From the NCBI GenBank assembly GCA_028023455.1, contig JAQFVV010012398.1, positions 8,642,682-8,706,681 on the forward strand: 64,000 nucleotides of DNA, read 5' to 3'. Source of the stretch: Epiperipatus broadwayi (lineage: Eukaryota > Onychophora > Udeonychophora > Euonychophora > Peripatidae). Made by a program: the position numbers and the translations under genes. Shown here piece after piece: positions 12,222-24,402 of this stretch (position 1 is the first letter of the stretch; each line of letters begins with the position of its first letter). The notes beneath the pieces are model-generated. The model saw only the letters and a list, made by a program, of their open reading frames with translations, ran no database searches and was not told the DNA's origin.

Positions 12222-12745
12222 GTAAATGAAGTCTTTTGTGGATTAAATGAGATATTACTTTGGTTAAATTCCTGATATTTCAATGAAAAATTATTCATCA
12301 TTGTCAAAGTATTGAAAAAGTGTTAGGTCTTAAGTAATAAGAAGGTAGAAAATAAAGTAAAGAACAATCATTCTTATATATATTTGATGATTGATTATTG
12401 AAATATTAAAGTGAGTGGATGGTTTAAATAAATCTGATGAATGAAAACATATTCCAGCCTTGTGGAGGTCACCTATTTTATCTCTTTCTTCTAAAATCAA
12501 CTTAAACTTAAGGAAATAAACATTTTGTTGATTCAACTATTTTGAATAATCAACCGTCAAATATATATATATAAATGATTGTTCTTTACTTTATGCTCAA
12601 TTTTGTTATTATTTAAGACCAAACAATTCTTCATTAAGACCTTATCTTTGATAATGATGAATGATATTCTATCAAAATGTCAGGAATTTAAACAAAATGA
12701 TACATGGATTAACCCAAAAAAGATCATTTATTTATGTTTGTATAT
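12222..12745. repeat. Imperfect palindrome, arms ~170-200 bp, spacer ~130 bp
   Basis: The left arm (about 12222-12405) contains TTAAATTCCTGATATTTC, ATTCATCATTGTCAAAG, AGGTCTTAAGTAATAA and AAAGTAAAGAACAATCA. The right arm (about 12535-12745) holds the reverse complements in mirrored order with substitutions. The open frames at 12330-12536 (-) and 12579-12806 (+) are chance frames of this repeat. No family is recognised, and it could be a foldback or MITE element. Confidence 0.75.
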
Positions 12746-13225
12746 TTGCATATTGATTGTTATACTAATAAATTATTATGTTAATATTCTTAGTATTTAT
12801 ATATAAATTAGAAAACTCTATATTAAAAAAAATAATAAATAAAAAATATTCTATTATTCTAGATATGATTGAAAACAAAATAACTATATTTTTAACGATC
12901 TTAATAATAAGATATATGAAATTATATTTGCAAAAAAAGATATAATTTCAATTTTCAATTGCCAGTTTTAATTGGATGTTTGCTTGGTTACATGTACTGA
13001 AATTTCCATTATACTTTCAATACATGAATATATTTTTGAACACTTCTGATGCTAAATATGTAATTAATGTTCCAGATTAAATCACAGTGTGACTGTTATT
13101 ATAAATATTTCAAATACTCTTGTCATAGAAGACAATTAATTATTTTTTTCAATTGAAAAAAGATCCTAATAAAAGTCAGGGCCACTTTAATAATTATTTT
13201 ATGCTATGGCTAAAGAGTATTTGAA
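12746..13225. other. AT-rich DNA, nothing seen
   Basis: No coding remnant or repeat boundary could be supported here. Confidence 0.45.
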
Positions 13226-13330
13226 TTATCTATAGAAGAAGTCTCCAAACTTTTTGCCATGCGAGTTAAATTGTTCATTTTAGTATTTTCAGTGGGCTAT
13301 AATAAAAAAAATGAAATTTATTGCCTTTAC
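13226..13330 (+). mobile_element. Possible hAT-type terminal fragment
   Basis: The line GTCTCCAAACTTTTTGCC followed by ATGCGAGTTAAATTG and TCAGTGGGCTAT resembles the 5' ends of hAT-superfamily elements, which often begin with a TCTCAAACTTTTT-like phrase followed by a G/C-rich stretch. No matching 3' end and no transposase were found. It may be an unrelated repeat. Confidence 0.25.
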
Positions 13331-13727
13331 TAATCAGACACAAGGTATTATCCTTTGATTTTGATTGTAGAAGATGTATTTTATCTTCCATTCTTCATTA
13401 AACATATGACATTCATCATTAATTTTTATTTTATTTTCTTAACTCATATTAAAACTTAAAAAAGAATATATTTATAAATAATTATAAAATTACTAAAATT
13501 ATAAATGCTCTGTACAAAAGCTTTTTTTTTTTTTCACTGAGTAGAAACTTACGATTGCCGTAACAAACTTACAAAGAGTTGACTTTTTAAAAATAAAATG
13601 TTTTCAAGAATAATCTCCTATTAGTGATGTTGTTTTTGGTTTAAAAATAAATCTTTTTCAAAAATATTGCATCATAATCATTAATTTGTAAACTAACATT
13701 TTTTCTTTATAAATCTATAAGAAAAAA
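13331..13727. other. AT-rich DNA, nothing seen
   Basis: The stretch contains poly-T at 13521-13533 and otherwise no supportable feature. Confidence 0.4.
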
Positions 13728-13765
13728 AATGGTGATCATGTGATGTTTATTGGCTTAAATCTATA
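13728..13765 (-). repeat. Family A terminal fragment
   Basis: ATGGTGATCATGTGATG and TTTATTGGCTTAAATC match the reverse complement of the Family A end at 40505-40540. They also match 41035-41070 in the same orientation. Confidence 0.6.
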
Positions 13766-13903
13766 AGATTTAATAATTTGGCCTCAGACTTAAACAATCA
13801 AAAATTAGCCACTTCCTTCATAGCTTTATTATGACATATATAGGATACTGTCAATCACACAAAAAGGTATATATAATTCTGATAACTTCAGATTTTTAAA
13901 AAA

Positions 13904-14119
13904 TTAATATATTAAAATTGTAACTGTTGGGAAAAAGGAAAGTTGCAACCCATTACAATCCGTAAAAGCGATTGTAGCGCCATTATAATGCCTAAAATGA
14001 CATCGCTTGATTTTGATTAAATATTTTCCCATAATTTTTTCGCAGATCAGAATGACCTCTGTGCCAGAGTATGGAGACCCATGATCTATAGTAACAGTTA
14101 TATTGAGATTTAATCTCAA
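13904..14119 (-). CDS. Unassigned 71-codon open frame of unusual composition
   Basis: The frame is open for 71 codons with a less AT-biased composition than its surroundings. It includes HGSPYSGTEVILICEK and NGATIAFTDCNGLQLSFF. I do not recognise a family. Chance, a decayed exon or a transposon piece are all possible. The frame has no neighbouring exon or clear splice signals, and a short palindrome (TTGAGATTTAATCTCAA) lies at its upstream edge. It is listed because it stands out, not because a function is supported. Confidence 0.15.
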   Translation of the reverse strand: MRLNLNITVTIDHGSPYSGTEVILICEKIMGKYLIKIKRCHFRHYNGATIAFTDCNGLQLSFFPTVTILIY

Positions 14120-14534
14120 ATGTTATGTATAAATTTTTTACAAGTAAATAAATTCATATTAATGATAACTGCAAAAGTAAATTATAATATCATTACTCTC
14201 AATTATATATTAATGTGAAAAAATACTCATTAATGTATATAAAAAAATCTAAACATGAGAACATGGTCATAGTTGTGATCTGAGTGCTGTTAAAATTATG
14301 TGCAAAGAGAAAAACGATCACAAATGTAAAATAAAAGAGGCTTAGTTCATTGCACAAAATGAATATGTAATTAACGAAAAAAACTAATAGTATTCAAATC
14401 AGCAAAAAATTAGTATTCTCAGCAGATTGTCTATGAATGTGATGTGAAAAAATTGAAAGTATACTCAGTACAATAAATATTATTAAATTTTATATTTAAA
14501 CTCTGTATGAGTATTTTTTTCACATTAATATATA

Positions 14535-14965
14535 GAATGGCATAGAGTGGATGACTGAAGGAAGCTTGAAAGTCTGGGTTCAAATCCCCTTTAATTACAT
14601 CTAGTTTATATATATATATATATTTGTACTTCAACCTGTATTCTGCCCATCTTCTTCCTGTGCATTTAAGTGGATGTATTAAAGTCCTATATATGAGGGA
14701 TTAAATTGACTTGGGGTCAACATGGGTATGACAATAATATTGGCATCAACAAGGACTTTGAGCATTCCATCATCAGATTTTCAATGATAGGGATGGCTGA
14801 AGAATTGGAGAGTGCAGAGGATTGAAGCCTATCCATTAAAGTTTGTAGATTTGCTATCTTAGTATAAACCAAACATTGATGGCATATATGTGTGAGAGAT
14901 GATGATCTAGACCAACTGATGAGTGCTGGTTCAATATAAAATACATATATTGGAGATCAGTTATA
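14535..14965 (+). repeat. tRNA-derived SINE-like repeat, head plus body
   Basis: The head has an A-box-like TGGCATAGAGTGG near 14538 and a B-box-like GGTTCAAATCCCC near 14578, with tRNA-like spacing. The body (about 14670-14965) runs from GGTCAACATGGGTATGAC through CATTCCATCATCAGATTTTC and GATTGAAGCCTATCC to AGACCAACTGATGAGTGC. It recurs at 18533-18845 and 24403-24790. The 67-codon frame at 14431-14634 (-) is a shadow. Head plus body suggests a Pol III-transcribed SINE, but the tail and target-site duplication are not resolved. Confidence 0.65.
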
Positions 14966-15119
14966 CTTGTACTTAAGTATTAATATCAAATACATAAATA
15001 ATATATGAATATTTTCAATTACTCTATATAAATTACAAAAAAAAAATCTGATTTTCCTATATGTATATACTAAGAAAAATATTAAAACATTTTCAAAAGA
15101 TATTTTCTTATAAAATATT

Positions 15120-15480
15120 ATTATACTTGTAAAATAATAGAGATATTTAGATATTAAATGTTTTATTTATTAAAAAGAAAAAAATAACTGTTTCATCAAT
15201 CACAATTGGGTTTTTTAGATTTAACTTGAAATAAAAGCATAGGGGGTGGAGGTGTCTAGAAATTAATTAAGTCAAATTTGTTATGAAAAATGGGGATTGA
15301 CTTAACTAATTGCTGGACACACACACACACACACATATGCACCATGTTTTTATTTTAAGTTAAATCCAAAAATTCCAATTGAGGTTGAAGAAACAATTAT
15401 TTTTTATCACATGGTAAATAAAAGCATTTAATATATATAAAAAATTGTCTCTATTATTTTGAACTTTATAGTATTGCATA
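15120..15480. repeat. Imperfect palindrome, arms ~170 bp, with (CA)n near the centre
   Basis: AACTGTTTCATCAATCACAA, GATTTAACTTGAAATAAAAG and TTAATTAAGTCAA in the left arm recur as reverse complements in mirrored order up to about 15480. The turn is near 15291. A (CA)n run at 15318-15336 interrupts the right arm, so it expanded after the palindrome formed or the matching side was lost. Confidence 0.75.
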
Positions 15481-15617
15481 GTAAATAAAAATGTAAAACG
15501 ATATTGTACTTCAAATCAACTTGACACTTATGATTTATATATATATCATTAGATATTTGTGCTATAAGTTAATATAAATACCCTTTATGTATATACCATA
15601 TTTAGTATGTATATATG

Positions 15618-16311
15618 ACCATTAGAAACCAGTCAACACTTATACAATCCCAATATAGATAACAATCAACAATTTCAAACTGTTGTCAAGGCAACTTCCT
15701 TTTAGCAATAGAGGTGGAATCCCACCTCCATTAATGGTCTAATATATTTATAAAGACACTAAAGATTGTAACTTGACTACAGTGATTGAAATTATTGATT
15801 GAAAGAAGTTTAAATAAACCTTCTTAATCAGGTAAATATAACATGTCCTGAATGCAGACTAATAAGTAGTCAATTATAACATTACAAATTGCAATTATAA
15901 TTTTCAAATTGCACCCAAAGTATTACTTAAATAATAAGTGTAATAATGCTCAAGGCTAAATGTGTTTATAAGTAATCATTAGAATCCCACATCCATAAAC
16001 CCATTTAGCCTTGAACAATATTACACTTATTATTTAAGTAATACTTTGAGTGCAATTTGAAAATTATAATTGCAATTTGTAATATCATAATTGACTATTT
16101 ATTACTCTGCATTCAGAACAAGTTATATTTACCTGATTAAGGAGGTCTGTAGTCAAGTTACAATCTTTAGTGTCTTTATAAATATATAAGACCATTAATG
16201 GAGGTGGGTTTCCACCTCTATCACTAAAAGGTAGTTGCTTTGACAACAGTTTGAAATTCTTGATTGTTATTTATATTGAGATTGTCTAAGTGTTGACTGG
16301 TTTCTAATGGT
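15618..16311. repeat. Large palindrome, arms ~310-345 bp, loop ~40 bp
   Basis: The left arm (15618-15962) begins ACCATTAGAAACCAGTCAAC and the right arm (about 16002-16311) ends with its reverse complement. Inner blocks such as AGTATTACTTAAATAATAAG and AATTGCAATTATAATTTTC also mirror. The left arm has an extra block of about 30 bases around 15780-15820 that the right arm lacks. After the right arm a loop-end phrase (AAACCCATTTAGCC) appears again at 16319. No coding capacity is seen. Confidence 0.88.
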
Positions 16312-16363
16312 TAATTATAAACCCATTTAGCCTTTAGCATTATTCATTAATTATATATATATA

Positions 16364-16771
16364 TATTAAAAATAATTCAATAAAAAATTATTTAATAAGA
16401 CAACTTTTATAATATTATGTTTAATAAACCTCACCAACCCGGATTTCGCCCCTATATTGGAGCCTTATCAAGATGTAAATACATTTAAAGTTATATTATA
16501 ATTCTTTCTATTTTACAGCAACTCCATCTACAGGCTTCATTTTACATTACAATATTAAAGATAAAATAAATATTCTATTTCTTATTCATTGCATACATAA
16601 ATAATTATACGTAATATTTACCCATAAATTATAAAATAGAAAGAATTATAATATAACTTTAAATGTATTTACATCTTGATAAGGCTTCAATATAGGGGTG
16701 AAATCCGGGTTGGTGAGGTTTATTAAACATAATTATTAAATAATTTTTTATTGAATTATTTTTAATATATT
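16364..16771. repeat. Palindrome of Penelope-like-tail-type sequence, arms ~145 bp, spacer ~110 bp
   Basis: The left arm (16364-16516) and right arm (about 16628-16771) are reverse complements, apart from an AGACAACTTTTATAAT-type insertion in the left arm. Each arm, read outward from the spacer, gives ACATCTTGATAAGGCT, CAATATAGGGG, GAAATCCGGGTTGGTGAGG and TTTATTAAACAT. The order GATAAGG, short stem, GAAA and a T-rich end resembles 3' regions of Penelope-like elements. That assignment is by resemblance only. Confidence 0.75.
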
Positions 16772-17214
16772 ACGTTGCAAAGACAACATTATGAACAAGT
16801 TTTGATTTAAAATTTGATCATTTTTTGATTAATTATATATATATATTTAAAAAATCAAGTCAGTTGTCACATGACCTAATTTAATAAGCATCTGTTTATA
16901 AATGTTATATATAGAGCTTGCAAAATAAGTGCTTGACAAGCTTTGAGAATATCCTCAGCCCTAGATCAGTTTGTGCTATTGGCATCATCAGTGAGGTGCC
17001 AGGATATTCAAGTATTAGGTTAAAAATACCAGGACAAACCCAGCACTTTATCTAATGTATAATTATTAAGTAGAAAATCTGAGGTTTTCAGACATCCATA
17101 TGTCTTCCAACCCAACTATCTAACTTAAATAGCCATATGGGACTAAACTAAGTTCAGATATACCATATATTAATAGCTTTAGCAATATAAAATTGCCAAT
17201 GTCTTAATATCAAA
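16772..17214. other. AT-rich DNA with weak Family A-like phrases
   Basis: A (TA)n run lies at 16836-16848. GCATCATCAGTGAGGTGCC and CATATGGGACTAAACT resemble phrases inside the 40.2-40.44 kb foldback arm, but the match is too weak to bound. Confidence 0.3.
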
Positions 17215-19970
17215 AAATAAAATTACAAAAAAATTCATTGAACATTAACTTAGTTCTTTAAACATTTCTTTTTAATCCTACTCTTTTATTTTTGTCTAAT
17301 AATGCTTGCAACATTCCTTAAAACTCTTAAATATTATTTATGGAAACAACCACATCATCTGCAAATCTAATTATTTTAAATAATCTCCCATGTATTTTTA
17401 TTTCCTTAGCTTCCCATTTTAATCCACAAAATACTTCTTGTAAAATGCCTGTAAAATGCTTTTGATTTATGGAATTGCCTATCATACACTCGTTTCAATG
17501 TCAGTCTCTTTAGTATTGTCTTGTATCCTGATCAGTGCTTTAAATACTATAGAAATCCTTATAGCATTGAATACTTTTTATAATTATAAAATTTAAAGTA
17601 TAATGGCAACTGATATTTATTAATACTTTCTATATCTTCTCTCAATATTTGTATTTGATCCACTATGATCAAATCATTTTAAATCTAGCTTGGGTTTTGT
17701 TGTACTTGTTGTTGTTGGTTTTTTTTTTTTTTGTTAGTGAAATTTCTGTAGACAAGTTATATTTATCTTGGTAAAAATTTTATATACAACTGATATAAGA
17801 TTGATAAATCTGTAATTTTTAACATCTTCTTTATTATTTTTCTTAAATATCAATTTTATTACTACATTTTTCTAATCATTTGATATTTTTTATCATTTAG
17901 ACATTTGTTATATAATTTTACCAAGAATTTTTCTATTTTTTCATCTACTTCTTTGTTGATATCTATTATAATTTTATCATTTACATAAAGCTTTTTTTCT
18001 TTTTCACAGATATAATTTCTTTATTTTAAATGCTGGGTAATTCAGAAGATATAAAACTGGAGGTTACTTCATTTTCTTGTTTTTTCTTGTGACATAATTC
18101 TTTATAGAACTCTTCCACACATTTCATGATGTGATCACTCTTTTTACTAACGGTTTTATATTTTCTTTTTATTGTCATAACTTCCCTTCCACTATCAACA
18201 CTTTTGAGACATTTATTCTTTTCTATAGATTTCATTGTCAATTTACAGTTATATTTTTTTATGTCCTTGTTATTTTTTGTACCATTTTACAATCTAGGTA
18301 TTTATTTCTTTTCAATAGATCATTTTAAAATATTTTTATATTCCTTCTTTTCTTCATGCACTGTTCTACCTTAATAAAAAGTTGATAAATAAATTGCTAC
18401 TTTTTTATATTAATTATCTTTGTTGCAGTTTTTAATAATGTGTCAATTATTTTTTATGATTTTATTCAAGGTTGAATAATTTTCAAAAATCTGATATTTT
18501 TAAATGATTTGCAAGTTCTGATTTATATTCATCTCAGTCTCAGGGTGGCATTTGAGCGTTCCAACATCAGATTTTCAATTGGATGGATGATTGAAGAGTT
18601 GGAGTGTGGAGTGGATTGAAGCCTGTCCTGTCCATTAAAGTATGAAGATTGACTATCTTAATATATATCTGAGCACTTATTGCATATATATGTAGAGATG
18701 ATAATCTGAACCAACTGATGATTGCTGGTTTAGCATGAAATGTGATTATTTATCTTTTCAACATATATGTGTTCAAGTGTGTCAGTGATATGAGATAGAG
18801 TGCAGTGGGTCATATGAAAGTCTGTGTTCACATACCCTATATATTCATCTGAGTATATCTTAAAGTTAGGAATAACAACTGTTAATATTCTTTTAATTCA
18901 TAATTTTTATTTTTCCATATTTACATTAAAGCAGATCTTATATCTCACTAATCAATAAACACTTTCTGAATTGAATTTACTTTTTCTGCAAATTTCACAA
19001 GTCTGTGTCTGCTTTCACTTTTATTAACATAATCAAGTTTAACTTATGACATTTTGTATTTCAAATACGTACTAATTCTAGCATTAAAGTCTCTTATGAC
19101 AATATTAAAATATTGTTCTGTCTGATGAAAGCCTTATGCAAACTCATATTAAAAAAACTTTTAATTTTTCATTACACTAAGTTAAAAACTAATTTAGCCA
19201 TTCAGATCAATTTTTACAATGTTGTTCCTCTATTTTTATTCATAATGATTTTCCATTCTTCTTCTGCTTCCAATATTTGTGCCTTTGTAGTAAATAAACC
19301 ACCCACTTTTTAGTACATTATTTTTTTACCTTTTTTTTAGTTTCACAAACCCTCACAATGACTCTTTTAAATTAGACAGTTCTTCCTTCCATTGACACGG
19401 ACTTCCTATGAAGTTAATCTGTAATAGTATCTAAATAAAATGTCATCATGAAATGACATCCAGGGAATTCCTATTACCCTCTATTTTCAATGATCATCAC
19501 TGCCTGGTTGGCATCTTTACAATCATATGAAAATAAAGGCTAAAAAATTTTGACTGTCATGATTGTAAATATCTGTGAAAAAATAGTTCATTCACACACA
19601 TATTCATCATGCTTTCAAGAAAGTCCAACAAATATTTCAGATAACTATCAGAGAAGTGACAAAAAGACCATGATATTTTTTTACCTTAAACTCAAAGATA
19701 AAAAGCCAATAATTTTTCCATGCTATCTGATGCATGTTGTTATCAATCATCCATATTTCTTTACTATATGAATATTTATATTGGAATAACAACTGCAGTG
19801 ATAAAACTATATGTAGTAAATATTAGGCATTTCCCCTGCAAATAGGAATTAAATGTCTTCTTTCAGTTAAAAGCAAATGCCTTTCAGCATCCATGAAAAA
19901 TATATATCTTGTGTCATACAGTTCATCAAATCAATTTTTATTCCATGACCTGAGATCAAATTGAATCTGC
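17215..19970 (-). mobile_element. RTE-type non-LTR retrotransposon relic, endonuclease plus reverse transcriptase
   Basis: Read from high to low coordinates, the copy gives the 5' region (19700-19970), FYYKGTNIGS near 19290, an RDFNARIS box near 19095 (the GDFN endonuclease box with Gly changed to Arg), and SESRHRLVKFAEK. A 71-codon piece at 18026-18241 follows with DSGREVMTIKRK, KKSDHIMKCVEEFYKEL and SELP. The end has FADDVVV near 17370 and a further stretch to 17215. The same blocks occur in order in the 26.5-32.6 kb copy. It is dead, with many stops. A tRNA-like repeat copy interrupts it at about 18533-18845. The open frames at 19113-19313 and 19550-19771 (+) are shadows. Confidence 0.75.
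18533..18845 (+). repeat. SINE-like body followed by tRNA-like head
   Basis: ATCAGATTTTCAATTGGATG, GATTGAAGCCTGTCC and CAACTGATGATTGCTGG match the body at 14670-14965 and 24480-24660. It is followed by a head-like GAAAGTCTGTGTTCACATA. The order body then head suggests tandem units. It lies inside the RTE relic on the other strand, so it inserted after that element. Confidence 0.65.
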
Positions 19971-20299
19971 AAAAAAACGTTTTTTTTTTCATTTACTCTA
20001 TTAGTAATGAATCTTTAGATTTTTTTTTCAAGTATTTATAATTTACAAGAAATCAACCGTTTATAAATTTATTGGTTTATAAATAGATATTTTATTATTG
20101 TTAACTAGGTGAGAAAATAAGACTGAAAGTCACCAAAACTCTTTCTACCTAATAATATGGAAATTTTGATAGAAATATCTTTTTCTCCTGTTCCACTTTT
20201 CAAGAGATGGGGTTAAACTCTTATGAATATTTCAAAAATGTTCCTGTTTTAATAAGCAGATTGTTTCAATACATCTTAGTTACATTTTTAGATATAATA

Positions 20300-20665
20300 C
20301 TAATTGGAGAGATGTGTGCTGATTATAACAAAAAGGACAGAAACCAAAATATATGAGTCAGAGAAAATGGGTACATTAATATCATTGAAAAAATTTATTG
20401 ACTAATGTGGTGTTAAATTACATGTTGCTACAAAAAATAATAATAGACTGACAGTTGAAATCTTAAACTGGGACCTGAAGATGTTGTAGTTCTAGAAAGA
20501 GATTACATATAAGTGGATGTTTGAGATAAGAATATTTGTTCAAGTGATGTAAAGAAATAAATTATGGATTTAAAAAACTGGATTAAACTTGATAAGACTT
20601 TTATTATGCTATGGTAAAAAAGAATTAAAAATGATGTTGTTGATGATGATGATAGATACACATTA
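20300..20665 (+). mobile_element. RTE 3'-end fragment with GATGAT tail
   Basis: The plus strand holds RTE C-terminal remnants (AAAGGACAGAAACCAAAAT, ATATCATTGAAAAAATTT, GACAGTTGAAATCTTAAACTGG). They appear in the same order as 32240-32570, and the copy ends in GATGTTGTTGATGATGATG. It is 5'-truncated and non-coding. Confidence 0.7.
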
Positions 20666-23600
20666 AATGTAGTTAATTGTATTTTTTCAGTAAAAAATTG
20701 TACTTAAAGGATTATTTTATATAGAGAAAAATCATTTAAAACTTTAAAAATGCAGGTTTATTTACAAATAAATATAAATATTTTTAATGGTTACAGTGAT
20801 TAAATTAATGTACAGAATAAAACAAATGATTATTATTTATTTAGGATTTTTTTAAAAAAAAAAAACAACTAACTATTAACAAAATATTATTATGAAGTCT
20901 GTAAAAATTCCAACCAAATGATACATTTATCATAGTGGCTTTACTAAGGCTTTCAATTCCTACTGTAACGATAGATTAGACTGCCATTAACCATAAGTTT
21001 TATAGATTGTGTCAGTTCACATCTAATAGTCAGTGGCTGTTAAATTCCATTTATGATATAGATAATTACAAGAATAATGAATCTGTTAATAAGATAGCAT
21101 CTATTTTTAAAAAGGTACAATCCAACTGGTTTTAGTGCAGGGTCTAGATAAAATAATTTTTTTGAAACTTTATAAGACATCTATTTTTTTATTTTGAAAT
21201 TCTTTCATAGTAGATTCTTGGTAGAATATGTAAAAAAGAGATCTTGATTTGAGGTAGGGATAAAATGGTGAAACTATATATTACTGATGCTTAACAGCTT
21301 TTTATACATTTTCAATTAAGTAATTTCTATCCAATCATATCTGTTGGAGGAATATATGCAAGAATGGGGAGCAACTGCAAAGGTGCAGTCCTAAGTTTGC
21401 TAATAATATCTGAGAAACCTATAATGCACACATTAACCTCGAACATTTAAAGAAACCACAAACAAGTCAATAAATAAATCAACTATTGTACAGAGATTTA
21501 ATAACTTTGAATAATTTTAGTACAGACTGAAAATAAATAGTTAAATATGTAGTTTTGTAATTAAGGCAGTGTTGTTGAGATATTTTACTAATCTATTTTG
21601 TCTTGTAGTTATATTACCTTGGCATATTTTTTTGTCATTACATCATCTTCCTTTAGTATACAAATCAATATTTTTTTGTAATTATGATAAAATAATATTT
21701 TTTCTCAAAATAAGTTTCTTACATTTATAATATTCATAAAAATGCAATTTTCTTTTTACTTTCACATCACTTTAATTGCTGATGATGCATTTATCTTAGA
21801 ATCATTTCTAAGAAGAAGTGTCTATAAATTTGATTTAATGCTCCAATTTTATATTTTTTATCAGGATTAATATCCTCATAAGATATAATAAGCACCATTT
21901 ATAAAGTAATATCCAAAATAATATGATTAAATTAAAAACAAAAATTAAAACAGTAGATATATTGCAATGGAAATCATGATAATCAAATTCCATCACAAAT
22001 TTATGTCAAATAATTTGTTAAACATAAATTCATTAAAAAGCTAAATAAACATCTTAAAATAGACCAACATAGGTTGAGAGTAAAAATATATACATTTGTA
22101 GACTTAATATATATATATGGCATGTATATTTTATTCATAATGTAATAAAATATACAGTGGATAAATTTTTTGTTACTTATATGTATATTTTATTATTTTA
22201 TCACAAAGAAAAATCTTTCTATTTTATTTGTTTTAATTATTCAAAAGTTAAAAAGAGAAGAAAATTAAATTTATTATTATCCTTGTAGAATTGATATTAA
22301 TTAAAATGGGGTAAAAGTATGAAAGATTTTTTAAAATTATTATTGATCTAACTTTTTTGTTTGTAAAAGGGAAAAGAATTTTGTTTTTTCTTTAATCAAA
22401 GTTTTTTCAAAAAAGATACTTTGTGTGAGGGTGTATCTATTAGAAATTTTATTTTATTATTAATTAAAAGATTTATATGGGGTTTTAATTAGAAAAAAAT
22501 AAAAAAAATAAGATGACATCAGTTTTCTTTAATTTGTATTGCTATAAATAAAATTTTAAAACTAAAGTCAAGAATTTTTGGATTGTTTTGGACCAGGTAA
22601 AGCCATGACTGAAGACTGGACTGTTGAAAAGAAACTTCAGTCAGGAAAAGTTAATTGAAGCCTCATCCTGAAAGAGTGGGTTTCTAATGAAAATCGCATA
22701 AATACATTACATTACCAAGTATCATCAATCACTTGCAGAAAATAAATCTTATTATTGTTTGGATTTCCAATTCTTATCTTGACAGAATGTCATTTGATAA
22801 TTTAATCAAAGAAAACAATATGGAGTAGATGTTCATTGATACACCAATTTATTTTCTTTATTATCATGTGAGCCTATACATAATGTTAAATCCAATGCTT
22901 GTCTAATAAGAAAAAAAAGAGTGTCTGAAAGATGTCTAAATCTGAATCCTCTTATCTCCTGTTTATAGTTTTGCACATGCAGAATATGCTGGAAGCCATG
23001 AACTGTGTGTTAACTTTTTTTAAGAAAAGAGAAAAAAAAGAAGTATCATAACAAATTAAAACATTTTTTTTTAGTATTAAAGATATTTCTTTACATTTAT
23101 GAACGAATTACTTAAAATGGAAAAGAAAATCATAAACTCCTGGAAGTAAAGTTAATTATTTATTTAATTTTAATATTTTTTATCAATAAAATTTATGGAT
23201 TAATCTATACTTATAAATATATGTGTATTGAATAGTATGATTTTATTTTAAACCTACCAAATGCATGATATTAATTTTTTTTATATTGGAAATACAATTA
23301 ATAAGTTAATCTTTATATATATGTATATGCATAAATAAAGAATTATTTATTTTATTTTGTATGGAAATATTTAACCTTTTTAAATCCAATGATCTTTAAA
23401 TTCTTATTATTTTTTTTATAATATATGTCTGTATGTATAGTAATATATCTAGATATTGTATTCTTTAATATATTATTTTGTATTAACTAGTGATTTTGGG
23501 TTTTATTTATTTTCTTTAAAATGTATAAATTAATTATGAAACTGAATCAACATTTAGTTCTCAACGTTATCTACTCATCTGACTGTATACTAAATATAAA

Positions 23601-24402
23601 TTATTAATTTTGTTTAGTCTGTTTTTTCTACTATAATCCTTATCTTGAGAGTTTAAGAGTACTGAGCTTGAATCTGTGAATTGTAGATGGATGTCCTCCA
23701 TAAGAATCTTTTTAAAGTATTCTTTCTATGAAAATGGCATTTAAAATTCATGTGTTTGGCTTTATATAAATCCTTTATTGAATGTGAGTTTTGCTGATCC
23801 TTATAGAAATTCATACCGAAATGGTGATCAGGAAATATAACTAATGATTATTATTTTAATCCCCTTTTAAATAATATAGTTATTATTATCAGTTCATATA
23901 TCTATTTAATTGGTTTGTAATAATACCATATGAGAATTGTGAATGTGTTATTAAATTGAATTGTGAGTTCCACATATAAGGCCTGTAGTAGTTAATTTAA
24001 ATAACTAAGTTAAATATTGAATTTACTGTGTAGAAATTTATAGCACCTTGTGTATGTTGGATTAGTTGAGTAGGACTACAAAATAGAATCCTTTAAAGAG
24101 ACTGAAAGGGATAAGTTAATATCCACTTAGATATAATAGACATTATTTATAAAAGAAAATTCAAAATTGTATGATTAAAATAAAAACAAAAATAGAAAAT
24201 ATATATATACATTCACATATAAATTATGTTTTCTCATGCTTAAATAAATTAATAGATTAACATCAACCTGTTGTCAAAGCAACATTACAATTAATTAGTA
24301 AATGGAAGCGATAAATAGAAACCACTTACTACATTTAATAACTGAAATGCAGGCTTGTTATATACCTGTATCAATATATGTAATATATAGGGTATCCCTC
24401 GT
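20666..24402. other. AT-rich DNA, one diverged direct repeat, no gene seen
   Basis: Segments at 21867-21965 and 24113-24205 share the order TTAATATCC, AGATATAATA, ATTTATAAA, TATGATTAAA and AAAACAAAAAT, so they are probably diverged copies of one repeat. A short hairpin (GACTGAAG with CTTCAGTC) is at 22606-22640. No coding remnant was recognised. Confidence 0.45.

Noticed and set aside
16340-16850. (TA)n lines on both sides of the 16.4-16.8 kb palindrome as target-site duplications
   Set aside because: TA microsatellites are frequent throughout the window, and these do not abut the palindrome ends.
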